Source: an uncultured Pelagibacteraceae bacterium
GTDB taxonomy: Bacteria > Pseudomonadota > Alphaproteobacteria > Pelagibacterales > Pelagibacteraceae
DNA length: 64,000 nt
Assembly (NCBI GenBank): GCA_902616245.1
Contig: CACMSB010000001.1
Coordinates: 124,001-188,000, forward strand
Direction of reading: 5' to 3'
Shown here: positions 1 to 11,500 of the stretch, one piece after another
Layout: each line of letters starts with the position of its first letter
Numbering within the stretch: the stretch's first letter is position 1
The notes under the pieces: generated by a model
Databases searched by the model: none
What the model saw: the letters and a program-made list of their open reading frames with translations, nothing else
What the model was told of the DNA's origin: nothing
Translations under genes and position numbers: made by a program

Positions 1-2854
1 GTGCAATTTTGATTTCAATCTCATTACAATTATTTAGGTAATTAATGGTTACTCCAAATCTAGCTGATGCAATTTGTTTAACCCTAGAATTTGCACTATC
101 TCCATTCTTCATAATCTTAAATCTTTTTTCATCTTCTCCACCTTCACCACTACAAGATGCACCTTTAATTCTGTTCATACCAACAGCAAGAGTTTCATGT
201 GCTTCTTTCGATAAAGCTCCATGAGACATGCTTCCACTCCCGAATCTTTTTAATATATTAGATGCAGGCTCAACATTAGATATATCGATAGGATTTTTAG
301 ATTTAAAATCTACTAAATCTCTTAAACTTATTGGATTTAGATTGTAAATACCTTTAGTGTATTTTTTATAAATTTCATAAGATCCTTGTCCAACTGCAGT
401 TTGCAGTAAATGAATTAGTTTACCTTGATACTGGTGTGTTTCACCATTTTTTCTATATCTGTAAATACCTCCAATAGGTAGAATATTTAAATTATCGAAA
501 AATGCTTCTTCGTGTATAGTTCTAATTTTCTTTTCTATTCCCTTTAAACCGATTCCAGAAATCTTTGATAACATCCCAGGAAAGTAATCTTTAACAATTG
601 TTCTACTTAGTCCAACAGTTTCAAAATTACATCCACCTCTGTAAGAACTTAAAACAGAAATCCCCATTTTAGACATTATTTTAAGAAGACCGAGATTGAC
701 TGATTTAATGTATCTTGAAACACATTCATCAAATGTGAAATTTCCAAATAATTTCTTAGAATGTCTTTGATATAAGCTATCAAAAGCTAAATAAGGGTTC
801 ACTGTCGTAGCACCAACACCGATTAACGTTGCAAAAGAGTGAGTATCTAAAGCATCTCCAGTTTGAACATTAATAGAAACATAGCCTCTTAAACCTAATT
901 TAACTAAGTGTGTATTTATTGCCCCTATACATAAAAGCATTGGCATTGGCATTCTATTTTCTGAAATATTTTTATCTGATAATATTATTTGTTTAATTCC
1001 CTCTCTAACAGCTTGTTCAGATTTAACTTTGAGTAAATTTATTGATGTCTCTAAATCATCATCTTTACTGAATGTGCAATCTAAAACTTTATTATTATTT
1101 CCAAAGAATTTCAAAAATTTTTCAAATTGTGCATTTGATAATATTGGACTATTTAAGACATAAATATTGTCTTTAGTTAATTTACTAAAGTCTAAAATAT
1201 TGCCAAGATTTCCAAATCTTGTCTTTAAACTCATAACTTTATTTTCTCTTAGAGAGTCAATCGGTGGATTTGTAACCTGACTAAAATTTTGTCTAAAGTA
1301 ATGATATAGTGGCCTATATTTATCAGATAAAACTGCTAAAGGCGTGTCATCACCCATTGATCCTGTTGCTTCCTTTGCATCTTCCGCCATTGGATGAAGA
1401 ATTAATTCTAAATCTTCTATACTATATCCAAAACAATGCTGGAAATTTCTCAAATTTCCACCTTCTAGCTCTACTTTTTCAGTTTCTGCCTCTAACTTTT
1501 TATCAAGATCAATAATTTGATTGTTGTAATGCTTATATTCTTTTGAAAGGTAATTTTTTATCTCATCGTTTGAGTATACTTTCCCTTTTTCTATTCTTAA
1601 TCCTAGGATTTCCCCAGGTCCCAGTCGCCCTTTAGATACAATTTTTTTTTCATTTAAATCTATCATTCCTGTTTCACTTCCTGCAAAAAGGAGTTTGTCT
1701 CTTGTGACTGTATATCTAAGTGGTCTTAATCCATTTCTGTCGGTTGCAACAATTACCCATTCATTATCTGTTGCAGCTATAGCAGCTGGACCATCCCAAG
1801 GCTCCATGGTGCTATTTAAAAAATTGAATAATTGTTGATGATCTTTTTTTAATACCTTATTTTTTTTTGACCAAGCATCTGGTATTAACATTAATTTTGC
1901 TAGAGGGGCAGGCTGTCCAGAAATATTTAATAACTCAAAAACATTATCTAATGATGCAGAGTCAGAATTGCCAGCTGGTATTACAGGCTTAAGATTCTCT
2001 ATATCTTCGAAAACTGGACTAAACATCTCTTCTTCGTGAACCTTCATCCAATTAACATTTCCTTTAAGAGTATTTATTTCACCATTATGTGCTATAGATC
2101 TAAATGGTTGAGCTAAGTCCCAACTTGGCGCAGTATTAGTTGAAAATCTTTGGTGAAATATTGCATATCTAGATATAAATCTTTCATCTTTTAAGTCAGT
2201 ATAAAAATCTGACAAAGCTTCTGCTAAAAACATTCCTTTGTAAATGATAGATTTAGAACTAAATGAACATATATAAAAATTATTTAATTGATTATTGAGA
2301 GCTTCTTTTTCAATTACTCTTCTGGTTTCATACAATTTTTGTTCCAGAGATTTATTGACAACTTTTTTGTCATTGTATGTGAACAATACTTGGGTAATTT
2401 CAGGTCTTGTTTGTTCAGCTTTTTCTCCTAATACAGAAGGATCAACAGGAACTTGTCTCCAGCCATAGATACTAAAATTTCTCTTTGTTAGTTCGCTTTC
2501 AACTATAGTTCTGCATTGCTCTTGAGCACTATAATCATTTCTTGGTAAGAAAATCATACCAACACATAGTTCGGAATTATCATGTTTATGACCAGTGACT
2601 TCAATTTTTTCCTCAAAGAAATCTTTAGGAATTTCAATATGGATACCAGCACCATCTCCTGTTTTTCCGTCGGCATCGATTGCACCCCTATGCCAAACAG
2701 CTTTTAGGGCATCGATTCCATATTCTACTACTTTTCTTGATTTAAGACCTTCAGTGGATGCTACTAAACCTACGCCACATGCATCATGTTCCATCTCTTC
2801 CGAGTAAACATGATTACTTTTTAGAATTTTTAAATTTTTATTTCTTAACCTCAT
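1..2854 (-). CDS. gltB: Glutamate synthase large subunit (partial, 5' part)
   Basis: Large subunit of NADPH glutamate synthase (GOGAT): it hydrolyses glutamine and transfers the ammonia to 2-oxoglutarate. The frame opens with ATG at 2854 in a TAATG overlap with the gltD stop and stays open to the window edge, giving the first 951 residues of a family usually about 1,500 long. The class-II amidotransferase nucleophile is Cys26 in DACGVG, after a short propeptide. Also visible are the family motifs MEPWDGP, ATGSMGDD and NPPIDSLRE. The frame leaves the window at NEIEIKIA, which in the family directly precedes the FMN-domain QGAKPGEGG motif. Truncation is only by the window border. Co-transcribed with gltD. 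Confidence 0.95.
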   Translation of the reverse strand, partial: MRLRNKNLKILKSNHVYSEEMEHDACGVGLVASTEGLKSRKVVEYGIDALKAVWHRGAIDADGKTGDGAGIHIEIPKDFFEEKIEVTGHKHDNSELCVGMIFLPRNDYSAQEQCRTIVESELTKRNFSIYGWRQVPVDPSVLGEKAEQTRPEITQVLFTYNDKKVVNKSLEQKLYETRRVIEKEALNNQLNNFYICSFSSKSIIYKGMFLAEALSDFYTDLKDERFISRYAIFHQRFSTNTAPSWDLAQPFRSIAHNGEINTLKGNVNWMKVHEEEMFSPVFEDIENLKPVIPAGNSDSASLDNVFELLNISGQPAPLAKLMLIPDAWSKKNKVLKKDHQQLFNFLNSTMEPWDGPAAIAATDNEWVIVATDRNGLRPLRYTVTRDKLLFAGSETGMIDLNEKKIVSKGRLGPGEILGLRIEKGKVYSNDEIKNYLSKEYKHYNNQIIDLDKKLEAETEKVELEGGNLRNFQHCFGYSIEDLELILHPMAEDAKEATGSMGDDTPLAVLSDKYRPLYHYFRQNFSQVTNPPIDSLRENKVMSLKTRFGNLGNILDFSKLTKDNIYVLNSPILSNAQFEKFLKFFGNNNKVLDCTFSKDDDLETSINLLKVKSEQAVREGIKQIILSDKNISENRMPMPMLLCIGAINTHLVKLGLRGYVSINVQTGDALDTHSFATLIGVGATTVNPYLAFDSLYQRHSKKLFGNFTFDECVSRYIKSVNLGLLKIMSKMGISVLSSYRGGCNFETVGLSRTIVKDYFPGMLSKISGIGLKGIEKKIRTIHEEAFFDNLNILPIGGIYRYRKNGETHQYQGKLIHLLQTAVGQGSYEIYKKYTKGIYNLNPISLRDLVDFKSKNPIDISNVEPASNILKRFGSGSMSHGALSKEAHETLAVGMNRIKGASCSGEGGEDEKRFKIMKNGDSANSRVKQIASARFGVTINYLNNCNEIEIKIA

Positions 2855-4287
2855 TAAGCAACTCTAAGTTTTTGTTTACTTTGTAAATAATTATCAATTG
2901 ATGTTGCCGCATCTCTTCCGTCTTTAATGCCCCAAACTACTAAAGATGCTCCTCGAACTATATCTCCAGCTGCAAAAACTCCCTCTATACTAGTTTCCAT
3001 AGTATGAAAATCTGCTTTTATTGTTCCCCATCTTGATACTTGTAATTTTTCTTCATTAAATAATTTTGGAAGATCTTCTGGATCAAATCCAAGCGCTTTG
3101 ATTACAAGATCAGCTTTAATTTCAAAATCTGAATTTTCTTCCACAACTGGTTTTCTTCTACCACTATCATCTGGCTCACCCAATCTCATTTTATTAACAA
3201 CTACACTTTCAATTTTATTTGTCCCCTTAAACTCTTTAGGGCTTGTTAACCAAATAAATTCAACACCTTCTTCTTCTGCATTGCCAACTTCTCTTGCCGA
3301 TCCTGGCATATTTTCTCTATCTCTTCTATATAAACATTTTACAGATTTAGCATTCTGTCTTACCGAAGTTCTTAAGCAGTCCATTGCTGTATCACCACCT
3401 CCAATTACTACAACATCTTTGCCCTCAGCATTTAAAGTTCCGTTATCAAATAACTCAACTTTATCACCTAGTCCTTTTTTATTTGATGCTGTCAAAAATT
3501 CCATTGCAGGGAAAATATTACTCAAATCGTTACCTGGCAGCTTAACTTCTCTAGCTTTATAAACTCCTGTAGCTATTAAAATTGCATCATGTTTTTCTCT
3601 TAACTCTGTCAAGCTGGAGTCTTTTCCAACTTCAAAGTTTAATACAAATTTAATTCCGCTTTCTTCCAAAAGTTTTATTCTTCTTTGAACAACATGCTTT
3701 TCTAACTTAAATCCTGGAATACCATATATTAGTAGTCCTCCAGCTCTATCATAACGATCATATATTGTTACCTTGTATCCTTTTTTTCTGAGTTGTTCTC
3801 CACAAGCAAGTCCAGCAGGACCAGAACCTATTATTCCTACGCTCTCATTTTTTTCACTATTTATTTCTATTGGTTTGACCCAACCATTTTCCCAAGCTTT
3901 CTCTGTAATATATTTTTCTATCGATCCAATAGTTACTGTTCCATGACCCGATTGCTCTATTACACAATTTCCTTCGCATAGCCTATCCTGAGGGCAAATT
4001 CTTCCACAAACTTCTGGCATGTTGTTTGTGCTTTGTGACAATTGATAAGCTTCCTCATACCTTCCCTCCGCAGTTAGTTTAAGCCAATCTGGAATATTGT
4101 TGCTTAATGGACAATGAACTTGGCAAAATGGTACTCCACATTGGGAACATCTGCTTGACTGCTGTACAGCTCTATCTTTAAGAAATTCTTTATATATTTC
4201 ATCAAAATCCTCTTTTCGTTTTGATATATCTCTTTTAGGTGGATTTTGTTGACCTATATCAACAAACTTAAGCATTTTTTCTGACAT
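2854..4287 (-). CDS. gltD: Glutamate synthase small subunit
   Basis: NADPH-dependent beta subunit of glutamate synthase; it passes electrons from NADPH through FAD and iron-sulfur clusters to GltB. The 477-residue length is typical. An N-terminal cysteine cluster (Cys47, 50, 55, 59) and a second set (CGRICPQDRLCEGNC, about 94-108) bind the [4Fe-4S] centres. An FAD-type dinucleotide fold (GSGPAGL, about 153) and an NADPH-type fold (GGGDTAMD, about 297) follow. It is first in the gltD-gltB operon, the reverse of the more familiar gltB-gltD order, and is divergent from uppP. I see no clear Shine-Dalgarno sequence before its ATG. Confidence 0.96.
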   Translation of the reverse strand: MSEKMLKFVDIGQQNPPKRDISKRKEDFDEIYKEFLKDRAVQQSSRCSQCGVPFCQVHCPLSNNIPDWLKLTAEGRYEEAYQLSQSTNNMPEVCGRICPQDRLCEGNCVIEQSGHGTVTIGSIEKYITEKAWENGWVKPIEINSEKNESVGIIGSGPAGLACGEQLRKKGYKVTIYDRYDRAGGLLIYGIPGFKLEKHVVQRRIKLLEESGIKFVLNFEVGKDSSLTELREKHDAILIATGVYKAREVKLPGNDLSNIFPAMEFLTASNKKGLGDKVELFDNGTLNAEGKDVVVIGGGDTAMDCLRTSVRQNAKSVKCLYRRDRENMPGSAREVGNAEEEGVEFIWLTSPKEFKGTNKIESVVVNKMRLGEPDDSGRRKPVVEENSDFEIKADLVIKALGFDPEDLPKLFNEEKLQVSRWGTIKADFHTMETSIEGVFAAGDIVRGASLVVWGIKDGRDAATSIDNYLQSKQKLRVA

Positions 4288-4465
4288 GGTGGACGCTGTA
4301 TATACGATAAAAATTTGATAATAAACAATTACAAGGTCATAAATATTGACTAATATTTCACAAAACTTAAGTAAATCAGCGGTTTTTTCTTATTATGCAT
4401 AGATGATATGCAAATATGTAATTGCTTTAATTTGGTTACAATTTCATTATGAAGTACTGGATCTA

Positions 4466-5233
4466 ATGATTTCAAAATATGTAGAGATGCTAATTTTATC
4501 AATTATTCAAGGAATATCTGAGTTTATTCCAGTTAGCTCGTCTGCACATCTTTTAATTATATCAAGATTGAGTGACTTCAATGCTAGCAACCTACAATTA
4601 GATATTAGTCTGCATTTAGGTTCTTTGTTAGCAATTATTTTATTTTTTAGAAAAGAGTTAATAAATATCATTAATAATAAAAATATATTTCTACTAATAA
4701 TTATTGGGTCTATACCATTAGTTATTGTTGGTTATATTTTTTACTCCACAAATTTAATTGATCAATTTAGAAACTTAAAAGTTGTCGCTTGGACAACTTT
4801 GATTTTTGGAATTTTATTATACTTTTCAGATAAGTTTGAATTGAAAAATAAAATTTCTTCAGAATTAAATATTAAAAGTATTATTATAATAGGGTTGTTT
4901 CAGATTTTGGCCATTATTCCAGGTGTCAGTAGATCAGGTATAGTAATTACTGCTTCAAGATTTTTAAAATTTGATAGAGTTGAATCATCAAAGATAGCAT
5001 TTTATTTGTCTATTCCAGCCTTGGCAGGTGCAAGTGTTTTGGGATTTAAAGATGTTATTGATGATCAAATAAATTTTGATGCTATATTTATTTTTTCTAC
5101 TTCAGCTTCATTTTTATTTTCTTATTTTACAATTAAATATTTTCTTATTTATGTTAAAATGTTTAGTTTGAGTTTTTTTGTTATTTATAGAATAGTTTTA
5201 AGTATTATTCTTTTTTCAATTATTTACTTATGA
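4466..5233 (+). CDS. uppP: Undecaprenyl-diphosphatase
   Basis: Integral membrane phosphatase (UppP/BacA family) that recycles undecaprenyl pyrophosphate to the monophosphate carrier for peptidoglycan and polysaccharide export. The family signatures are present: QGISEFIPVSSSAHL near the N-terminus and IPGVSRSG in the second half, with about eight hydrophobic segments. I chose ATG 4466, giving 255 residues starting MISKYVE. The frame extends to an ATG at 4403, but the extra 21 residues look unlike the family N-terminus. Its stop codon directly abuts the stop of the convergent DMT transporter gene. Confidence 0.92.
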   Translation: MISKYVEMLILSIIQGISEFIPVSSSAHLLIISRLSDFNASNLQLDISLHLGSLLAIILFFRKELINIINNKNIFLLIIIGSIPLVIVGYIFYSTNLIDQFRNLKVVAWTTLIFGILLYFSDKFELKNKISSELNIKSIIIIGLFQILAIIPGVSRSGIVITASRFLKFDRVESSKIAFYLSIPALAGASVLGFKDVIDDQINFDAIFIFSTSASFLFSYFTIKYFLIYVKMFSLSFFVIYRIVLSIILFSIIYL

Positions 5234-6115
5234 TTTTTTAGACGTTGGAGCAATTTGAGAAAATATTACAGCAATAAGAATTAATACGCATCCTATAATA
5301 TTATTTATGTTAAGAACTTGACTTAAAATAATCCATCCAGCAATTGTTGCAAAGACACCTTCAAGAGAGTAAATTATTGCTGCTGGAGCTTCTTCAATAT
5401 TTTTTTGTGCAAACATTTGTAAAGTAAAAGCAATTCCTCCAGATAAGACGCCTGCATATAATATTGAACTATACTCAGTTAAAATTTTTGTAATAACTAC
5501 TTCCTCTAAAATAAAAGCAAATATAAGAGATAAACTAAAAACAAGAGCTGCTTGTAATGCTGCATAAAAAATTGGTATATTAAATTTCTCCATAAATTTT
5601 CCAGCGAAAATTATATGTAAAGCCCAAAATAGTGAGCATAGAATAACTAAAGCATCACCTATCATAATTTCTGAGTTTGAAAAATCACTTAATAGGTAAA
5701 CACCTATTATACATAAACCTATTGAAGGCCAAAGACTCCAATGGACTTTAATAGAATAAATAAAAAATAATAAAATTGGAACTAATGGAACGTAAAAAAC
5801 TGTAAAAAAAGCTGCATTAGCTATATTCGTGTATTGTAATGCGGCTTGCTGCAAGTAGGTGCCCAAAAATAATGATATACCCATTAAAAATAAATATTTT
5901 AAAAATAATTTTTTATTAGAATTGATTTCATAATTAATTTTTTTTCTTTCTAAAATTAAAGCAATAGGTAGGACTGTAAGAAAACCAACAAAAAATCTAG
6001 ATGCATTGAATGTTAATGGACCAATATTGTCCATGCCTGTGTCTTGAGCAATGAAAGCAGTGCCCCAAATAAATGTTGTTATCAAAGCGCATATAAGCGA
6101 TGTTGTTTTGGACAT
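5228..6115 (-). CDS. DMT-superfamily (EamA) membrane transporter
   Basis: Predicted inner-membrane metabolite exporter of the drug/metabolite transporter superfamily. The 295 residues form about ten transmembrane segments in two EamA repeats; the first begins ALITTFIWGTAFIAQ, and the second contains LEGVFATIAGWIIL. The substrate cannot be read from sequence. It lies 14 bases downstream of the butyrobetaine-hydroxylase-like gene in the aceE-aceF operon, so a link to that enzyme's substrate or product is possible but only inferred. It ends tail-to-tail with uppP, the two stop codons adjoining. Confidence 0.88.
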   Translation of the reverse strand: MSKTTSLICALITTFIWGTAFIAQDTGMDNIGPLTFNASRFFVGFLTVLPIALILERKKINYEINSNKKLFLKYLFLMGISLFLGTYLQQAALQYTNIANAAFFTVFYVPLVPILLFFIYSIKVHWSLWPSIGLCIIGVYLLSDFSNSEIMIGDALVILCSLFWALHIIFAGKFMEKFNIPIFYAALQAALVFSLSLIFAFILEEVVITKILTEYSSILYAGVLSGGIAFTLQMFAQKNIEEAPAAIIYSLEGVFATIAGWIILSQVLNINNIIGCVLILIAVIFSQIAPTSKKS

Positions 6116-6129
6116 TAATTTAATTAAAT

Positions 6130-7227
6130 TTAGATAATATTATTCATTCTACAACAGCTATCAAAATCTTCTTTATTGATATAGCAACCAGCCATTTTTC
6201 TTATACCTAAAAACGCACCTCTACCATGCATTACTCTCCAATTATTAAAAATTAGTAATTCACCAGGTTTTAAAATATGCCTCCACTGATATTGCTTTTG
6301 GTTTGCCATCGTATCAAATACTTTAATTGCTTTATAAAAATTAATTGTTTTCTGATTAGTTTCTCTAAAAGGTGCTCTATCGTAATTGTTAAAACTAATT
6401 TGATCAAAATTATTTTTTTCATTTAATTTTATTATTGGTCTTTTTGCTTCAAGGAGAACACCATCACCAATATAAGAACCTTTAACCTTTGTATTTGTTA
6501 AAGTTTTAAAATGTTTTTTATATTTTTGTTTGATTTCATTTGCCAATTTAAATCCATCTACCATTATAGAATCTCCACCTTTAGCATCATACTTACAACA
6601 AAGCAGTAATTGTAAACCCGGAGCATCATTACTATATGTAGAGTCTGTATGTGGTCTTAGTTCTTGGTTTGAATATGCACTGTCTGCTTTTTTATTATTT
6701 GATTCAAAAGTCCACAATCCTCCAAAAATTGAATTTCTGACATAACCTATTTTTTTAGCTATATATTCAACAGAGTTTAAATTCTTTGAACAATTTCTTA
6801 CAACTGCAAAACCATATATGTGGATTTTTTTTAATAAATTTTTAAATCCAACTTTAGTTTGTAATTGCTTATAGTTAATGAAAATTTGATTTTTTATGTC
6901 TTTATCTTTCCAAAATTGAGTATCACTTTTAGTTTCTTTTTTTTTTAAAGAATTTTTTTTTAAAAATTCATATGAATATTTGGTTGGTTTATTTTCATCA
7001 GACCATAATATTTCAATGAATTTCCCTTTTTTTAATAATTTTGCTTTTTTAACTTTGATATTAATGTCTAAATTTGCGGTATAAGTTATTCTTTGATTGG
7101 TTTTAAAATCCCAGTTTTCTTTATTTTTAATATGATCTCTTAACCAAATATTAGGAAATGTTTCAAACTTATTGTCATTAAAGTAAAATACAGTTTTATT
7201 ATTTAAAAGTTTAAAATTTTTAATCAT
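6130..7227 (-). CDS. 2-oxoglutarate/Fe(II) dioxygenase, gamma-butyrobetaine hydroxylase-like
   Basis: 365-residue member of the TauD/BBOX group. The N-terminal part (about 20-80) contains NIWLRDHIKN, as in the zinc-binding DUF971-type domain of butyrobetaine and trimethyllysine hydroxylases. The C-terminal jelly-roll carries the iron ligands His193 and Asp195 (RPHTDSTYS) and distal His334 (WRVMHGRG). Family members hydroxylate gamma-butyrobetaine to carnitine or trimethyllysine; the real substrate here is unknown. The start overlaps the aceF stop (ATGA), so the two are translationally coupled. No other carnitine genes are seen in the window. Another TauD-like hydroxylase activity remains possible. 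Confidence 0.82.
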   Translation of the reverse strand: MIKNFKLLNNKTVFYFNDNKFETFPNIWLRDHIKNKENWDFKTNQRITYTANLDINIKVKKAKLLKKGKFIEILWSDENKPTKYSYEFLKKNSLKKKETKSDTQFWKDKDIKNQIFINYKQLQTKVGFKNLLKKIHIYGFAVVRNCSKNLNSVEYIAKKIGYVRNSIFGGLWTFESNNKKADSAYSNQELRPHTDSTYSNDAPGLQLLLCCKYDAKGGDSIMVDGFKLANEIKQKYKKHFKTLTNTKVKGSYIGDGVLLEAKRPIIKLNEKNNFDQISFNNYDRAPFRETNQKTINFYKAIKVFDTMANQKQYQWRHILKPGELLIFNNWRVMHGRGAFLGIRKMAGCYINKEDFDSCCRMNNII

Positions 7228-8507
7228 TGCTTAGCTAATTTGTAGGCAAAGTTTTTACCAAGGTTATTTTTTAATTCGTTATTAAATCTTGAACCCTCAG
7301 CTCCGTCAATAATTCTATGATCGTAGGAGAGAGATAAAGGCAACATTGTTCTAGGTTTAAATTGTCCATCAATATAAACAGGTTTAATATAAGTCCTTCC
7401 AATTCCTAAAATAGCAACCTCAGGATAATTTATTATAGGGGTAAAATAAGTTCCCCCAATGCCACCTAGGCTTGTTATAGTTATGGATCCTCCATAAAAC
7501 TCTTTTTTATCTATCTTCAAATTTCGGCAATCATCACTAACTTTTTTTAGATCCTTGCTTATTTGATCTATATTCTTTTGATTAGCATTTCTTATTTTTG
7601 GCACCATTAAACCATTGGGAGTATCAACTGCAATTCCAACATGGAAGTATTTTTTTAATGTTATTTTTCCATTTTCAATATTGTCAATAGAACTATTAAA
7701 TCTTGGAAAAACTTTCAAAGCTTCCACAACTGCCTTTATAATAAATGCCAATGGAGTAATTTTCTTTTTTTCTCCAGTAAAAGTATCAGTTAAATTTTGT
7801 CTAAATTCTTCTAACTCAGTGATATCTGCTTCATCACAACTAGTAACATGGGGTATTGTTTGCCAAGAATTTGATAAATGTGGAGCAGCAATTTTTTTAA
7901 TTCTTGGTATATCTTGAATTTCTACATCTCCAAAATCAGCGTGATCATATTCTGAGGGCTTTATAGATGGAGCCTTCTTTTCATCTTGAGGTTTATTAAA
8001 ATTAGAAGATACGAATTTTTTTATATCCTCCTCTATAATTCTTCCTGATCTTTGTGATCCAGTAATATTATTAATATCAACACCAAGTTCTCTTGCAAAT
8101 TTTCTAGTTTTTGGGCTAGCAAGTGCTTTGCTTGATTTGAATACACTAACTCTATTATTTTTTAATATTTCTTTTGGTTTTGAAATTACTTTTTCAGTTG
8201 GTTTTTGTATAATAGTTTCTTCTTTAATCTCTTTGACCTCTTCTTCAATTTGCTCATCTGGTTTTTCTTCTTCTGAACCAATTATTAGTATTGATGAACC
8301 CTCTGAAACTTTATCACCAACTTTTAAATTAACTTTTTTAACACTACCTGAGTATGGGCTTGGGATCTCAACACTTGATTTATCGCTTTCTATTGTAATT
8401 ATTGGATCATCTTTATTAATATTTGATCCTGCCTCTATTAATACCTCAATTACTTCAACATCTTTAAAATCACCAATGTTAGGAACTAATACTTCTTTCT
8501 CGCTCAT
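7224..8507 (-). CDS. aceF: Pyruvate dehydrogenase E2, dihydrolipoamide acetyltransferase
   Basis: Core acetyltransferase of the pyruvate dehydrogenase complex, moving the acetyl group from lipoamide to CoA. It has one N-terminal lipoyl domain (about 1-78, lipoyl Lys43 in ESDKSS), a charged linker, a peripheral-subunit-binding domain (about 125-165, ASPKTRKFARELG) and the catalytic domain with the active-site His397 in SYDHRIIDG. At 427 residues it is short for a partner of a homodimeric E1; E. coli AceF has three lipoyl domains. It starts in a TAATG overlap with the aceE stop. The missing lipoyl capacity may be supplied by the lipoyl domain on E1. E3 (lpd) is not in this window. Confidence 0.95.
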   Translation of the reverse strand: MSEKEVLVPNIGDFKDVEVIEVLIEAGSNINKDDPIITIESDKSSVEIPSPYSGSVKKVNLKVGDKVSEGSSILIIGSEEEKPDEQIEEEVKEIKEETIIQKPTEKVISKPKEILKNNRVSVFKSSKALASPKTRKFARELGVDINNITGSQRSGRIIEEDIKKFVSSNFNKPQDEKKAPSIKPSEYDHADFGDVEIQDIPRIKKIAAPHLSNSWQTIPHVTSCDEADITELEEFRQNLTDTFTGEKKKITPLAFIIKAVVEALKVFPRFNSSIDNIENGKITLKKYFHVGIAVDTPNGLMVPKIRNANQKNIDQISKDLKKVSDDCRNLKIDKKEFYGGSITITSLGGIGGTYFTPIINYPEVAILGIGRTYIKPVYIDGQFKPRTMLPLSLSYDHRIIDGAEGSRFNNELKNNLGKNFAYKLAKQ

Positions 8508-11500
8508 TATAATTTTGTAGGCATAGGCTTATCTTTATCAATTTTATATTTTTTAATTGCATCTACCGCATGTTTAGAAGCAATTAATTGTTCATTAGAT
8601 AAAATACTTAAGCCATATGCAACTATATGCTCTTTATCGACTTCAAAAAATTTTCTTAGATTTTTTCTTGTATCACTTCTACCAAATCCATCTGTACCCA
8701 ATGAATAAAAACTTTTATTTATGTAAGGTCTAATTTGGTCAGAATTCATTCTCATGTAATCTGAAGCTGCTAAAATAGGACCTTCGGTTTTTCCAAGGCA
8801 TTTTTCAACATAAGAGATTTTTTTCTCTCCTCCTGGATTAAGCAAATTATACCTTTCTGTTTCAAGTCCATCTCTTCTTAATTCATTAAAACTGGTAACA
8901 CTCCATACTTCACTATCAACTTGATATTCATTTTGTAAAATTTCTGCCGCTTCAATCATCTCTCTTAAAATTGTTCCTGAACCCAATAATTGAATCTTAT
9001 TTTTTTTATTCTTGCTGAAATCTTTTATTTTATACATCCCTTTTAATATGCCTTCCTCACAATCTTTGGGCATCTCTGGATGAGAATAATTTTCATTCAT
9101 TGTTGTAATATAGTAAAAAATATTTTCATGTTTTTCATGCATTCTCCTTAAACCTTCTTTAAAAATTGTAGCTAATTCATAATGAAAGGTTGGATCATAG
9201 GAAATACAATTTGGAATTGTTGATGCTAATAAATGACTGTGACCATCCTGGTGCTGAAGGCCTTCTCCAGCCAAAGTTGTTCGTCCAGCTGTGGCTCCAA
9301 TTAGAAATCCTCTTGTTTGACTGTCTCCAGCTGCCCACGCAAAATCGCCAGTTCTTTGAAAACCAAACATAGAATAAAAAAGATAAATTGGTATCATTTC
9401 TATATCATGATTAGAATACGATGTTCCTGCAGCTATCCATGATGCCATGGATCCAGCCTCATTTATTCCTTCCTCTAAAACTTGACCACTTTTCTCTTCC
9501 TTGTAAGAGCTTAATTGAGCTGAGTCCTCAGGCTCATATTTTTGACCTTCATGCGCATATATACCTATTTTTTGGAAAAAACCTTCCATACCAAATGTTC
9601 TTGCTTCATCAGGGATTATTGGAACAAGTCGTGGAGCAACATTTTTATCTCTTAGCAAATTCGTCAACATCCTAACAAGTGCCATAGTAGTTGACATTTC
9701 TTTTTCACCGGTTGATTTTTTCATAAAGTCAAAAATATCATTACTTGGTGTTTTGATTGGTTTCGAAAAAGACGATCTCTCAGGAATGTATCCTCCTAAA
9801 GCCAATCTTCTTTTTTTTAAGTATTTTATTTCCTCTGAATTTTCATCAGGTCTAAAGTATTCTATATTTTTGACTTGTTCATCTGTTAATGGAACATCAA
9901 ATCTATCTCTATAATATAGCAAATCATCTACACCTAATTTTTTTTGCTGATGGGTTGTATTTATACTTTCACCAGATTTTCCCATACCGTATCCTTTAAT
10001 TGTTTTAGCTAATATGACTGTTGGTCTGTCTTTTGTGTTAATAGCTTTGTGATAAGCAGCATAAACTTTATGCGGGTCGTGACCGCCTCTATTTAATTTC
10101 CAAATATCGCTATCCGTATAACTTGCAACTAGATTTTTAAGTTCAGGGTATTTCCCAAAGAAGTTATCTCTAACATATAAACCGCCTTTTGCTTTAAAGG
10201 CTTGGTATTCTCCATCAACTGCTTCGTTCATTCTTTTTACAAGTAAACCTGATTTATCATTTGCGAGTAAAGGATCCCAATATGATCCCCAAATGACTTT
10301 TATTACATTCCATCCAGCTCCTCTAAAAATTCCCTCTAATTCTTGAATAATTTTACCATTGCCTCTTACTGGACCATCTAATCTTTGTAGGTTGCAGTTC
10401 ACAACATAAATCAAGTTATCTAACTTTTCTCTTGCTGCTAAACCAATAGATCCTAGAGCTTCTGGCTCATCTATTTCACCATCTCCTAAGAAAGACCAAA
10501 CTTTTCTATTCTCATCTTTTATTAATTTTCTATTAATAAGATATTTCATAAATCTTGCCTGATAGGTTGCCATCATTGGTCCAAGACCCATGGAAACAGT
10601 TGGAAACTGCCAAAACTTAGGCATCAACCATGGATGAGGATAAGATGACAAACCTCCTGGGTAAACTTCCTGTCTGAATCTATCTAATTGCTTCTCGTCA
10701 AGTCTTCCTTCCAAAAAAGCTCTAGCATAAATACCTGGCGCTGAATGTCCTTGGAAATAAATTAAATCTCCACCAAATTTATTGCTTTTAGCTCTCCAAA
10801 AATGATTCATTCCTATATCATAAAGAGTTGCTGCTGAAGCAAATGTCCCAATGTGACCTCCTAATGAAGGATCTCTCATGTTTGCTCTGACAACCATCAC
10901 TGCTGAATTCCATCGGATTAGTGCTCTAATTTTTCTTTCGATATTTTGATCGCCTGGAGATTTTATCTCTTCGTCTGCTGGTATAGTGTTTATGTATGGT
11001 GTATTTTGGGTGTAGGGTATATTTGATCCCTCTTTATATGCCTGATCAATTAATTGTTTAATTAAAAAATGAGCTCTCTCAGGTCCTTCGGAATGTACTA
11101 CAGCAGACAAAGATTCTAACCATTCTTTTGTCTCTTGAGGATCAATATCATTATTATTTTGAACTATTTCTAATCTTTCATTATGTTCTTCTACTTGTGT
11201 ATTTTCTACTTTGATCTCTTTATGTGCACTCGTATCTAATTCAGAATTATTATATCCATTAGAATTTTCCGCTTCGGCAATTATTTTTTCCGTTGCAGGT
11301 GGTATCTTTTCAATAGTTTGTTGTTTTTGCTTAGTTCCATTCTCAGAGGATAATGTTAGTATCAAATCTCCTTTAGAAACTTTGTCACCAATCTTTATGT
11401 TAATACTATCTACAACACCCTCAAAAGCAGATGGTACTTCAACACTTGATTTATCACTTTCTAAAGTTATTACAGGGTCATTTTTAGAGATTTTATCTCC